From positions 62,001 through 126,000 of the forward strand of contig JAFKAC010000130.1 in the NCBI GenBank assembly GCA_025766275.1: a stretch of 64,000 bases of DNA, in the 5' to 3' direction. Under the pieces are notes generated by a model that saw nothing but the letters and a program-made list of their open reading frames with translations, had not been told where the DNA came from and ran no database searches. The stretch is from Lactarius indigo. Lineage: Eukaryota > Basidiomycota > Agaricomycetes > Russulales > Russulaceae. The position numbers and the translations under genes are program-made. Shown in pieces: positions 41,588-54,358 of the stretch. The first letter of the stretch is position 1; the number at the start of each line of letters is the position of its first letter.

Positions 41588-44453
41588 CTATCCCGACAGC
41601 AATTCACGGACCATCCTGCTAATATCGTCGACAGTCATTTGTTGGCCATGAGTCGTGTTGGAATATATGCTATTGTGGATGCGTTGACGAGAGTAGGATC
41701 GTTCATAAGACTCAAAGGCTACTTGGAGCTCCTTCCAAGTCGTCGTGAGAGCCAAGTCAGGCCTGAGAGTTATGTCAAACAACTCTCTCAAAACGCCAAC
41801 GAGATCTACGGTGTAAGCGATTAGGAGTCGTTGGACCGAGGGTCTACTCATCGTCAATAAAGTGAGAACGAATGGATGGACGGCAATGCGTACATGCTGC
41901 TTTCGAGCTGGGTTGTTGAGAGCCATTTCACAAAGACGTATGACAAGCCTAGGATAGCGACAGGTGGCGCAATAGGAGCGGGGGCAACAGTGACGAGGTC
42001 CACAAATTGGGAAATTATATCAACATTCGGAAGACTGAGAGAAATGTCAAAACTCCTCAGGTAGTACGCGTCGACACATACACTGAGACATTGGGTTTGG
42101 TATGGACGTCTTGAACAAGACATAACATCAGTTGTCGAAATTCGGGACTGTTGAGAACCTAATGACGGGCGCATGAGCCATGCCAATGTAACCTGAATTT
42201 TAGTGATTTAGTACCTCGCCCTTGAAGTTCCAACAAGTTATAATATCTTTGTGGACCGCCTCGACGCAGTCGCGAAGTAACATTTGTCCCGATTTAGGCA
42301 CGCCACGCCGGTGAACCATGAGGGACTGTCTGTAATCTGAAATACCGTTATTTAAGCACGCGTGGTCGGACACTCGAAGTACATACAACTGATGCCCTTG
42401 CTTTCCAGAGATGAATATATGTGAATAAGGTTGATGAATCCAAAAGCTTAGCCGAAACCCACGTGACGCAAGCATCAATTTTAACCGGGAGGCTTGTTCG
42501 TTGTGCTATTGCCCACAGCACCCAAGCGTCGCCTTCGACTCGCTTCCTGACAACATCCCTAGTGACTTCAACAAGGGATGAAACATCCTCCTGATGACCC
42601 GGACGAACTAACAAGCGGTCAATACTAGAAATAGTACAATGGCGCAAATATACATATACCTGAAACCGTGGCATAGGGCGGCATCGGGATCCCGAGGCGG
42701 TCCATCGTACGCTGGAGTGATTTCAGACAATCTTCAAACGCCTTCTGAGCCTCCTCCACGCCACGATCATGCAGACGAGTAGGGTCCATATGTGGGTGCT
42801 CCTCTCGCAACTCAGCCTCTTTCGTCCTTACTAGTCGGTCGTACTGAGTGAACACGATCACAATGGGAACTGATTGATAATAATCACTGGTCGATTTAAG
42901 GGTAAAAGGACAGGAAGTTGAAAACGCACCTTGGTCTTTATGTGCAAATTGGAGTAGCTTCTCGTCCCCCGTCTCAAATACACGACCTCCAGCTGTCGGT
43001 GTCACTGTGCAGAGCCTGATGACGGTAAGAGATATCGGTAGATTACAAAAGAAACCCTCATACCATAATCCATGGATTCTTTCACCTAAGGGCAGTTGCT
43101 GTCGTGACCGTTGCTGAACAAATTTGCGTACAGTCTCGAAATTGGAGAGGTCTCCTGGTTCGAAGCCTTTAGAGTCGTGTAGAACGAAAAATTGGTTTTC
43201 CGGTGACACGAATTCTTGTTGGATATCCGCTTCTCCGGGTTTGTTGTCCTCAACATGCTACAACAGAAGGCGATCAGTTGCCGTTAGCTCGAAACGACAA
43301 GATCTTACTGCGGCGTCAATACCGAATACACGGTTAATCAGGGATGACTTGCCAACACCAGACTGAAGATAAATTACCGTTGACGGAACGAGTCTCAAGA
43401 GAAACAACAGAGAACAACTAACCCGACCAACTGATAAGATACGAAATCTAAATGACTCAGGTGAGTAATAACGACTCAGCTTCCGACTGGTGTACCGACC
43501 GCTCAACTGCCTTGAGGATATCATCGATAGTGTTTTCGCGCTCGGTGGTGATTGAGGTAGAAGGGCCTGACTGGTGTGCTCCAGGCACCAAACCACTTTC
43601 GGCCATCTCAGAGGTATTTGTAACTTCATCAGGATTACGGGCCTTCCCGGTAAGCGATGCCTCTGCACGAGCATCCGGTAGTAGTGACGGTGACGTTGAA
43701 GCGTTAGTTTCGACAGGGATGTGACCCGTCAGATGTGACCAAGGCTCGGCAGAGGCGGCGATGTCTACAGTTTCTGGGGTGTCCTGGGAAAGGCCTCGGA
43801 CCTTATAGGGGTCAGCGGGATTTTCAGTAGGAGGGTTATCAGCTTCGGAGACGAGGTTCGTGGTATCGATGGGTAAGCCTGGAGGGGATGACGCGTTCCC
43901 CGACACAGTGACCTTTAGGTGGACTGTGACCGGCTGCGTTGACTGTCCAGCTTGTCTATTATTGCCCTTGCTAAGGTCAAAAGAAAGATCTATTTGAGAG
44001 ACGAGAAATGTTCAGCCCGTCGAATGAGCGAGAATTCCAGTAAAGTACGGACCACTTGTAGGCCCGAGAGGTAGTAGTATCTCATGTGTTCCCACAAGGA
44101 AATCGTGATGTAAGAATCGCTTCGCAAGAAGATGTAGCTTAAGACGTGAAGGCGGCTGTACAAAACTGAGCAGACTTCTCAGCCGAAAAATAGTATTAAG
44201 AAAGGATATCTTACAAGGCATCAAGTTTCTGGTTCCATGACACTGTCTCCCCATCAATCTTAACGCTTGCTGATTTGACCGTTGTCTCTTGACAGGTCAC
44301 AGTGACGAAAATCCGCCTCTTCATGCCCAGCCATCTCTTAACATGAGGGAGGTTGTGCGCTCTGAGAACTAAGAAAGAGATCGAATGAAGTCAAAAAGTT
44401 AAAATGTATGCGCGTACTAGTCACTTCAACACGTAGCCTGGACGGACTTCCAT
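41588..44453 (-). CDS. C2 plus G-domain (P-loop GTPase-like) protein, gene E
   Basis: The minus-strand gene has many short introns. The ATG at 44453 starts a short exon. After a GTGACT...CAG intron it reads VLKAHNLPHVKRWLG and RIFVTVTCQE, a C2 domain. The C2 ends with LHLLAKRFLHHDFLVGTHEI. A disordered Ser/Pro/Thr linker follows (around 43460-43900). The G domain reads RFRILSVGR, then SGVGKSSLINRVFGIDAA (P-loop), FFVLHDSKGFEPGD (DxxG), and IVIVFTQYDRLVRTK. The C-terminal part has a hydrophobic segment (IAPPVAILGLSYVFVKW) and ends in RMVRELLSG at 41588. C2 domains bind membranes or Ca2+, so a membrane-associated GTPase is inferred. No break was found, though some exon joins after 42650 are uncertain. 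Confidence 0.7.
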
Positions 44454-44892
44454 GCGTTTCGGTGGTCCGAGCGCTGTCCGAGGATGGTTTTGAATCTAAC
44501 GTTGCTACAAAAAAGAAAGATCGGCGCACGTTGAGGGACCCGGGCTGGAGTAATGAGTCAGCAATGGGAAAGTCACTGGTCAGTGACCTTCACGCACGGG
44601 CGTGCCATGATATCTCGTGCAAGGGCGTAAGCGGGTATAAAGGGACTTGAATATGGTTCTGACAGTTACAGGGTGTCAGGCGTTGAGCTCAGCTTGACGC
44701 GCTTTCAGAGGTGAAGATGGTACGGTTAGAAGGAGAGAACGACATATGCGCGTGTTGTTCGAGTAATTGAAATAACTGTCACTGCAGAGGGGGGAAAGTG
44801 GCGATAGAAGACCACCACCAAAAAAGGAAGATGAAGGTTGATGGGATCGATCAACCACTGGGAGTGACTCTTGCTTCTCAAACCCAACAAAC

Positions 44893-45981
44893 ATGGGAAA
44901 CAAATACTCTAAGCCCCACCATCGACTGCCTGTCCAGTCTGCTTTGATCAGGGATTCTTCCCGTCCAAATACAGGTTCCCCGATGGACGCAAATAAATCT
45001 CATGGTCAACTCCCAAAGATCAAATTCCGGATCCTCATTATAGGACGTGCAGATTCCGGAAAAACCTCCATCTTGCAGAGAGTGTGCGATACTACGGACA
45101 GTCCAGTTTTTTTCCGGGAAAACGAGGAAGTACGCAGTCCAACCTTTGTTTATCCCTGCTTGCCTCGTCTAACTGCTCCCATAGGTTCAACTTGACCCGT
45201 CCACAGACGTTGGTGACACTCGCGCTTCGTTCCTTGTCGATGCCTGATCCTTGAGCTAGCGTGGCGAGCACGGTATCGAAGATGAACTTGTATTCTCCAA
45301 TCATGACAATTACATTTTTCACGATTCCTGTGGAATAGAGGCTGGTAGCAACGAAGAACTGACAATCGTCCAGGAATTCATTCGACAAAGGTCTGGACAA
45401 AGTCGATTGCAAGACAGGTTGCATGCAATATGGTTTACACTCTCAACTGTTCACCGTTACGAATACTGATGGTTATAATTTTAAGGTTCTGCGTCCCAAT
45501 GGACAACCAACGACCAGAGCTGGATCTGAAATACTTCAAGGACATTTGCCCTGACCGGAATGGTATGTTTGGTGAACATTCGTGACGGCGTTTAACGTAA
45601 CGTATCAATGCCAAGTCCCTGTCATTGCGGTATTCACCAAGTACGACCAATTTCTGCGTAACGTGAAAATGCATTTGGAGGACTGCGGAAACACAGAAAA
45701 CGTATCCGATGCGGCCGAGAGACAATTTAAAGAGCACTACCTGCGTCACCTTGACGATGGCGTGAGGTTCGTGCGATTGGAAAGTCGGTCAGCACCAAAT
45801 GTGGAGGCTGCGTGCTAACCTTCTTATAAAAGGGATGCACAAGCCAGAAACGCGCTGCGACGCTCTTCTTGAAAAGACAGCCGAAGTGTTGAATGAGGAT
45901 GTCGGCGCCTTGATACTCTCGGCTGTGCAGAGTGGTTTGGAGCCCAGCATTAATGTGGGAAATACTCGCGGTACGTTCTGA
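44893..45981 (+). CDS. G-domain (P-loop GTPase-like) protein, gene C, without micro-exon array
   Basis: The ATG at 44893 opens MGNKYSKPHHRLP; an N-terminal glycine could be myristoylated. Then FRILIIGRADSGKTSILQRV (P-loop). Further exons read RGEHGIEDELVFSNH and IFHDSCGIEAG (DxxG type), AIW joined to FCVPMDNQRPELDLKYF, VPVIAVFTKYDQFLRNV (TKYD), and LEKTAEVLNEDVGALILSAVQ. Clear introns include GTTTAC...TTTAAG and GTATGT...CCAAG (frames restored exactly), and GTCGGT...AAAAG with a CTAAC branch. The frame ends NTRGTF at 45981. It corresponds to genes A and B up to the point where their micro-exon arrays begin, and it is the best intact reference for the G domain. Confidence 0.65.
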
Positions 45982-47329
45982 ACATAACCAGGTTGGCTTC
46001 AATGACAGTGATGTCCACGACATCAATGGTTTTTTTATCTCCTATGTCAAACGATATATAGGTAAACTTTACCATCTAAGATCTCGCGATTCCGGCATGT
46101 CTAATGTGTCCGTACAGGCCTGGGAGGAACACACAAACAAGAACAGTGGGTAAATTCCTTTGTCTTTCTTTCATATCCGACACACGAGCAACCTAGAGAG
46201 ATGAATGGGCGGTAGTTGAGCAGCGAATGAACGAAGGACCCAAATGATTTAGTTTTGCTTTGTGAGTTTGTTCGAGATAAACGAGCTCTCATTCGACGTT
46301 TATTTGATTTTTTTTTGGGTGAGATGGAACTTATTCGTTCCCTTGAGACGCTCCCTGCATCAGATCGCTGAGAATGACGGGCACGCACGGATAACAATTG
46401 GAGATCAAATAGCAGATAGTATTCTGCAGACAATAAAATGACGGTGTGCTTTTGAAAATTATAGCAAATATCTACGCGAACTGTCTATCGATTTGCTCTA
46501 GATTGTCAGGTATCGTCGTTCACTCGGTGTCCATCCGCACACGCTTGGTCCCGTTCACCTTGCCGTTCTCGAGCGCTCAATCTGCAATGGCGGCGGCAAA
46601 GTAATCGAGTTTCGCAAGAGGATGCGCGCAGATTGTCTTTCTCCCTCCCTTCCAGTTCGCGTGACACACCTCCCTGTGAGCGCCCTTCAAATTGCCGCAC
46701 TACGTCAGCACGCTATCCGCCAACAACGAAGAAAATATATATAATATATCGATGGTGACGGGGTCCGGCAGCCGTGGCTTCTGTTTCCGCGCGCGACACG
46801 TCTCTTTTGGATTTTGTTTGGACACACTTCGAATAGGCATGCGAATACCCATTCTGGGCATTCTAGAATGGTAACTCATCTCGAGAAGCTTCGAGTCGGG
46901 TGTACATGTATGCAAAGGTAACAAGGAGATGTACTATCAGCCAAGGCCGTACTCGGGTACTATTGTGATTAACGGGCCGTGCAATCCAAGGTGCAATCGG
47001 TCTCCCTCGTGTTTACACTTCACTTCGTATATTATGCATTATTTGGATGCCAGTGGCTCCAGCTTGTCTCACCGCTTGAGATATCATTTGGATATCACCG
47101 TCTTCACCTAGAGTCCACCCACTGGTGCAAACTTTTGGCCGGACTCATATTATCTGAATTCTACTCGTCGTGCATCGCTTGCCACTTACTCTTGCGTACC
47201 ACGCTCGTCCGACTCTCAGTATTAAAACCAAAGGCCCATTTGAGATTGAGCTCCCTCGATAACAACCCCGCCATCGTGGTCTCTTCATTAGCGGCTCCAA
47301 ACCAAACGATGTAACAATATGCCTGCAGC
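45982..47329. other. Stretch without a recognised gene
   Basis: Only short frames occur. The first 170 bp after gene C contain further GT...AG words and may hold untranslated or alternative 3' exons of that gene. The rest shows nothing. Confidence 0.35.
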
Positions 47330-47759
47330 GCTCGCAGGAACTCTCGTACGCATGCAGCGAGGATGAGGAAGGTCAGTTCCTCACAGCGCCACCCACTCAA
47401 GCTGATCCGCGAGCAGCCGAACAAGACCCCTGATACGTTCCTACGCATGGCACTCACTGGCACGAGCATCCTGCTCATTGACGACATAGACTTCGACATG
47501 CCCAATTAGACATACGCCGAACTGCCACCCTTCTCCTGTCCTTTTTCCCACCTCACACAGGGCGCTTCAAAGACAGAGCTTTGCGGAGATCGCACAGTCC
47601 GATGCGGCGCATCTCACATGGCTTCCTGGTGCTGACCCCAAAAAGGTCACCAGTCTAGACCACGCTTTGGAGAAGCCCTTCCATATGGGCGTGGCGGGCG
47701 GCGCACCTCCCGCCGCCACTGTGTGTTCTGCGTCTGTACCTATTTCTTTGACTGCCTAG
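47330..47759 (+). CDS. Unrecognised conserved fragment, copy 2
   Basis: Plus-strand words RKVSSSQRHPLKLI and FLRMALTGTSILLIDDIDFD are followed, after a probable intron, by SFAEIAQSDAAHLTWLPG and ADPKKVTSLDHALEKPF, ending SLTA-stop near 47759. The same protein words occur at 23502-23927. Conservation at the protein level suggests a real coding piece. The family is not recognised, and start and exon borders are uncertain. Confidence 0.35.
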
Positions 47760-47970
47760 ATCTGTGCACTCAGTGGCCACGCGTGCTAGTGATAGCAGAA
47801 AATGCAGAGGGCGACAGCTGAAGCGTGAGCAGATGAATGAATGGGGAAGAACGCAGTCTAGGATATCGAGTTCGATCGTAGACATTGTACATGGCCAAAC
47901 TACTAGTACACGATTCGTGGACCATTTGATAATAAATATCCTTATTATTCCTTGCGGTGTTCTTCCAACT

Positions 47971-50900
47971 CTAGTAAGAAGATAGACTCGCACGGGGATA
48001 TTGATGCCCAGAAAGGTGTAAACCAATAATCTCGTCTATGGAGATGTGGTTTCGAACGAAGACTGAGGCTGGAATAAAGGCTTGAGGAGATGTCATCTTA
48101 ACAAATATAAGAACAAACGAACCAAATCAGTGGCCATAATAAAGGCTGCAAATGACTCGTCGGAATGCTCTTGGTAGGATCCGGCAAGGTGTTGTTGAAT
48201 CGTCAGGTCAATATTTGCTTCCTGATAGTCGACCCCCGCGTAGGTTAAAGCTAATTCAGGTGACATATTTGAGAGGCGTAAGAAAGTGGCGTGCTTCAAG
48301 ATGAGGATGACAGCTTTGACAAAAAGTTAAATAGGGGCTAAAAATAATAAAGTGAAATACCAAGGATGAAATGATAATCAGCGTTACGACCGGTGGCTGT
48401 AAGCTAGAGAGATAAAAATAATAAGCAAAGGTGAATAAGTGTAATATGAAGAACACATTTTGGATGGCGGGCAGTGACATAATCAGTGCTGCCTGATGGA
48501 CATGTAAGATTTTTGGCTGAGTGAGCATACAGAGAGCACTTACAGACTGGAGAACTAGAGGTGAACGCCATTAGCAGGTTGGAAAGGGGAGTATGCACGT
48601 ACGCGCTAGTTAATTAGGGAAGAGTACGATCAGTGGAAAGTCAAAGACAGTCATGATCAACGGGAAAAAAATGTAGAAAGGTGAACAGCAACTCACATGC
48701 TGAAGATCCGAGAGTGAGAGTCGTCAGCAGACTCGAAACACAGCGAGCGACGGCAGCCGCTCACATACTGTACAGCCGAGAACAGCCGTCATCAGCAGGG
48801 CCGAAACACAGTGAACCACGGCAGCCACTCACATCCTGGAGAGCCAAGAATAGCCGTCGTTAGCAAGCTCGAAACACAGCGAGTTACAGAAGCCACTCAC
48901 TGACTGGAAAGCCAAGGACGGGTATCATCATCAGGCTCGAAACACAGCGAGTCACGGCAGCCACTCACTCTCTGGACAGCCGAGGACAACCATCGTCAGC
49001 AAGATCAAGACACAACAAGCCACTGCAGCCACTGACTTCCTACACAGCCGAAGACAGCCACCATCAGCAGGCTGGAAACACAGAGAGCTACGGCAGCCAC
49101 TCACATCCTGGAGGGCCGAGGACAGGTATCGTCAGAAAGCTCGAAAAACAGTGGGCCATGGCAGCCACTCACTTTCTGGAGTGCCGGGGACAGCCGTCGT
49201 CAGCAGGCTCAAAATATGTCAAGCCACGGCAGCCACTCACCAACTGGAAAGCCGAGGGTATGTATCGTCAGCAGGTTGGAATCAGAGAGAGCCATGGTAG
49301 CCACTCACCGACTGGATAGCCGATGGTGGCCATTGTCAGCAGGATCGAAACACAGTGGGCCAATGCAGCCACTCACTCTCTGGACAGCCAAGGACAGCCG
49401 TGATCAGCAAGCGCAAAACACAGCCAGCCACTGCAGCCACTCACCAACTGGAGAGCCAAGGATAGGTATTGTCAGCAGGCTCGAAACACAGTGAGCGATG
49501 ACAACCACTCACATACTAGATAGCCGAGGACAGCAGTCGTCAGCAGGGTCAAAACACAGCAGGCCACGGCAGCCACTTACCAACTGGGGAACCGAGGACA
49601 GCAGTCATCGGCAGGCAGGAATTACAGCGAGCCACGGAAACCACTCACTGACTGGAGAGCCAAGGACAGGTATCACCAGCAGGATCGAAACACAGTGGGT
49701 TACAGCAGCTACTCACTTTCTGGAGAGTCGAGGACAGGCATCATCAGAAGGATCGAAACACGGCGAGCCACGATAGCCACTCACCAACTGGACAGCCGAG
49801 AACAGGTATCTTCAGCAAGACTGAAACACAGTCAACCACAGTAGCCACTCACTTCCTGGACAGCCGGGGACAGCCAGCGTCAGCAGGCTCAAAACACAGC
49901 GGGCCACCGCAGCCACTCACATCCTGGAGAGTCGAGAATAGGTATTATCAGCAGGCTCTAAATACAGCGATCCACAGCAACCACTCACATCCTGGACAGC
50001 CGAGGACAGGTACCATCAGCAGGCTCGAAACATAGCGAGTCGCGCGAGCCACTCACTCTCTTGACAGCCAAGGACAGACGTTGTCAGAAGGATCGAAACA
50101 CAGCGGGCCACAGTAGCCACTCACTTCCTGGAGAGCCGAGGACAGGTATCGTCAGCAGGCTCAGAGCACAGCGAGTCGCTGAAGTCACTCACTTCCTGGA
50201 GAGCCAAGGATGGACGTCGTCAGAAAGCTCGAAACTCAGAGAGCCACGACAGCCACTCACATACTGAAGAGTCAAGGAAAGCCGTTGTCAGCAGGATCGA
50301 AACACAGCGAGCCACTGCAGCCACTCACCAACTGGAGAGCCAAGGACAGCCGTCGTCAGCAGGATGGAATCACAGCGAGCCACGGTAACCACTCACTTCC
50401 TGGGCAGCCGAGGACAACCGCCATCAGCAGGCTCGAACACAGTGAACCACTGTAGCCACTCACATCCTATAGAGCCAAGGATAGCCGTTGTAAGCAAGCT
50501 CAAAATACAGCGAGAAACGGCAGCTACTCACTCTCTAGAGAACCGAGGATAGCTGTCGTCAGCAGGATTGCAACAGAGTGGGCCACGGCAGCCACTCACC
50601 AGCTGGAGAGTCAAAGGCACCCATAGTCAGCAGGATCGAAACACACAGCGAACTACAGCGGCCACCCACTCTCTTGAGAGCCGAGGATATGCATCGTCAA
50701 CAGACTCGAAACACAGCGAGCTATAGCAGGCACTCACATACTGGAGAGCCGAAGACAGGCATCGTCAGCAGGCTCGAAACACAGTGGGCTACGGTAGCCA
50801 CTCACTCTCTAGAGAGAGTCAAGGACCACCGTGGTCAGCAGGATCGAAACACAGCGGGTCAATGCAGCCACTCACTCTCTGGAGAGCCGAGGACAGCCGT

Positions 50901-53439
50901 CGTTAGTAGTCTCAGAACACAGCGAGCCACGCTAGCCACTCACTCTCTGGATAGCCGAGGACAACCATCGTCAGCAGGATCGAAACACAGTGGGCCACAC
51001 CAGCCACTCACTTCCTGGACAGCCAAAAACAGCGATCGTCAGCAGGCTCAAAACACAGCAAGCCACGGTAGCCACTCACATCCTTGAGAGGTGAGGAGAG
51101 GTATCGTCAGCAGGCTGGAAACATAGCGAGCCACGGTAGCCACTCACCGACTGGAGAGCCGAGGACAGCCATCGTCAGCAGGCCCGAAACACCCAAGCCA
51201 CGGTAGCCACTCACATACTAGAGTGTAGAGTACCAAGGTGGTCAAGTCAGTTGTTCTCGAAACTGTGAGTAAGAGCTGACGCTCACCCACTAGTAGTTAG
51301 GTGGCATCAAGGATTATGAATCCTTTACCACAATCTAATACTATCAATACTTACCCAGATGTATGGAAACGGGCGAAGACATTCCCGAATTATAACTTCG
51401 ACCCTCATGCCATTAGGGGCACGAACACTGCAATGCTTGTTATCATCGTTGTTCGCTTTGCGCCTTCAATTGGCACACTCACCGCTTCAAAGCTGTCTTA
51501 ACACTTAATTCTAAGTTGCCTCTCTGCACCGCCAAAAGCATCAATCCGACGATGTCGTCATTTAAAGCTGCGGCTGTCGTCTCAATAAGCTTATGACAGT
51601 CCATATTTTTCCTGTGCATTTCTGTCCAAAAGCGTTAGCATGTGACTCAGTATTTGCCTCTCAACTCACTTTCTAATCGCACGAATCTGACATCCTCATC
51701 AAGAATACCCAGGTAGTGCTCTTCAAATCGTTTCTCCGCCACATCAGACACGTTGTCATCTGGGCTTCCGAAATCCTCCACATGGTACCGGACATTTCGT
51801 TGGAATTGATCATATTTTGTAAACACGACAATGACAGGGACTGAAAACTTTCTTGTCAATACGGTCATGAATGTCCGTAATGACGCACCATTCCGGTCAG
51901 GACAGATGTCCTTGAAAAACTTCAGATCGAGCTCTGGTCGTTGGTTGTCCATTGGGACGCAGAACCTCAAAATAACATGGCCGTCAGTTGACGTCATCAT
52001 GAACACTCGAGAGTCCAAACCATATCGCATGCAATTTATCTCGCAGCTGCCTTTCTCCACACTTGCGTTGAATAAAATCGTTCAGAATATCGAGTTCGTA
52101 TTTGCTACCCGACTCAATACCGCGAGAGTCATGGAAAACATAGCCCGTATGATTGGAGAATACGAGTTCGTCATCGATCGTGTGCTCGCCTCGCTAAATC
52201 CATGTTTAGAGGCAATCGAAGAGAAGCACTATTATCACTAACACCCATGGACGGGTCGAGTCTAATCTGGTCGGAAGTGAGACCACATTCATAGACGAAA
52301 AAGTTGGACTACGTACCGTCTCCTCTCCCCGGTGAATGAAAGGGCTCTCTGTCGTTTCACATATTCTCTGCAGGATCGATGTTTTCCCTGCATTTGCCCT
52401 TCCTATAATAAGCACTCGGAACTGGACATCTGGAATTGGACGACGGTGCTGCTGGACGACGGTGTCTGAGAAGGTGGGCCGAGGGCCAAGAGCGCGAGTG
52501 ACGCCTGTCAACTACAGGGGGGATTCAACGGCTTCCTGGCACCAGGGAACAACCAAAGACCCACGGGTTTGGGTTTCCCGTACACAAAGGTTACGGTAAC
52601 GCGACGCTTGCTATCTGTGAAGCCTCTCAGCATGAAGCGGGCTGTACCAGGAACAAGACATCACCACCTTCCAGACGGACAGTATTTTTGTCTCCAAACT
52701 TGTCTGGCTTAAAATTGACCGAAATGGTGGTAGCCCTTATTTTGAGACGCGCTCGCTGCTGGATGGCCAACGTCGAACTGGTGGAGGTCCTAACATGGCT
52801 GTGCGAAAGAAATTAGCATTCGATGGTGAGGGTAAGTACTGCGAACATCTTAGGGTTCCACCAAACACGGGTGTTGTCGTTCTTGAATATGTTGGACTTG
52901 TATTTGAAACCGGCATCGTCCTTGAAAATGAGCTCTAGGTCGTATGTAGGACGTTTCTCGATAAAGTCGACAGATATTTCTACGGGAACATCAATTCTGC
53001 TCAGAAGCAATGATAGGTCCCATATACGTTTTAAATCGATATATCTGTACGTGAACCGGTCAGCCCATGTATGCTCAAGTGGAAGTTGCTCGACTAACTG
53101 ATCCTGAACGTCCACATTAGTTGCAGATCGTGAATTCGATTCCATTCCAAGATATAAGGAATTTGGTTTTCTAAGCTTGGGTGCTGTGTGAAGAACTCCG
53201 ATGAAGCAAAGGTGGATGTAGGAGCGACGAATGGAGGTGGATAGATGCAGGAAGACGCACGTGTGAAAAACAACAGCGGCATTCTGATGCATGAGCGTTA
53301 GGTTGAACGCTTTGAGCCGTTCTGTTCCAACTTTCTCGACGACATGCCCAGAATTGCCAACTGCCATCAACTGTCTGATGACATGGGGCAGTCGACCACG
53401 CCGTTTGGCTCGACTTGTGGCCGCCGGCGTTTCTCTCAA
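47971..53439 (-). CDS. Multi-exon G-domain gene with a micro-exon array, copy B
   Basis: Paralogue of the gene at 24066-30189. Minus-strand words: LGMESNSRSATNVD, DLSLLLSRIDVPVEISVDFI, VQFRVLIIGRANAGKTSILQ (P-loop), VFHDSRGIESGSKYELDIL (DxxG), VPMDNQRPELDLKFF, VPVIVVFTKYDQFQRNV (TKYD), an exon ending RPFPYIW, and about 39 predicted 3-nt exons (48697-51289). It then reads ALIMSLPAIQN, LTATAVILILKHATFLRLSN and a tail ending LSSY at 47971. Introns are GT-AG and restore the frame, including one with an extra T in copy B that falls inside the intron. At the 5' end the codon matching the copy A ATG reads ACG, so the start may be lost or lie elsewhere. Confidence 0.6.
48697..51289 (-). repeat. 68-bp tandem array, copy B, read as about 39 mini-introns and single-codon exons
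   Basis: Same design as the array at 24801-28123 but far more diverged between units. In every unit inspected the minus strand keeps GT at the start and AG at the end of the 65-nt segment, while flanking bases drift. Donors read GTGAG, GTAAG, GTCAG or GTGGG. Acceptors read CCAG, CTAG, TCAAG or ATAG. Branch words CTGAC, CTAAC or CTGAT are kept in most units. The 3-nt spacers (AGA, GAA, GAT, TAT, TTG, TCA, TCG, AAA, CTG and CAT seen) differ from those of copy A and include no stop. Confidence 0.75.
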
Positions 53440-54358
53440 CTATCTCATTGCTCTCGCTCTCGTTTACACAATTCATCAGAAATAGTCAGCCCGACAACAT
53501 CCCCCTCAATCAACCCTGTGACCCTCTCAACAACACACGCAAAAGACGATCTAAACTACCCCTCAAATGGGGTATGTGCGCAATTATCTTCGCTTAGGAC
53601 GTCAGTCTGGCTCAGAACTCGAAAAGGACCCAGGTGTCCGTCCGCCTGCGCGGTCTCAGAGTCAGCGACAACGCATTAGAAAATGGCATACCGCCCTCTC
53701 CACCTAGCTCGCCAACCTGGATACTGACCCATTTCTACCCAGTCTCCACCGCGTGACTCGCATCACAAAGACGCCACGATAAAACGTCTGAGCCCAGACT
53801 CCCCTCCATGCGCGATGTACATCCCATTCGCTGCATCGGAGCCGTCATCTACCAGGAGCGGAAAGACAATGGAGCGGCTATACCAGCTCTGCATTCGTTT
53901 TTTGCTCGTCCTTGATGCACACGACCCGGCTGTATGCCGCCGCCGGTCGTTCGAGGAGGACGTGCAGTGCTCGGGCGCGAGGCGAAGGGTGACAAGATCG
54001 GTACGTGTCTACCGTCTCCATACCCCCTTCTTAGATAGACCTGATGCCGCGCAAGAATGTACATGCCTGGCTGAAGTACCTCCGCCCCATGACCCTAACG
54101 TCACGCTCCCGCTCCCCGACCCGGTACCAGTGCACGAATTGCCCTTGGCGCTGGTCCGCGCAAGAACGTACATGCCTGGCTGAAGTACCTCCGCCCCATA
54201 ACCCTAACGTCACGCTCCCCGACCCGACCCGACCCGGTACCAGCGCACGAATTGCCCTTGGCGCTGGACCGGCGCTCCACCTTCTCATGGTATACAGGCT
54301 GATGTATCCGTTGTCACTCTTCGAACCAATTCCGGTGAACGGCGGTCAAGTCGATTAG
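53291..54358 (+). pseudogene. Nucleostemin-like GTPase, decayed copy 2
   Basis: This is the counterpart of 30126-31070. Remains of the LVPRENAQAWLKYLRP segment are visible as RKNVHAWLKYLRPMTL. That part is duplicated in tandem: about 105 bp at 54050-54155 is repeated at 54161-54268. Several stops and frame changes are present. Confidence 0.4.

Noticed and set aside
24801..51289. Arrays considered as CRISPR or satellite repeats
   Set aside because: The host is a fungus, the unit is 68 bp with a 3-nt variable part, and there are no spacers or cas genes. A plain minisatellite does not explain the invariant GT, AG and branch positions.
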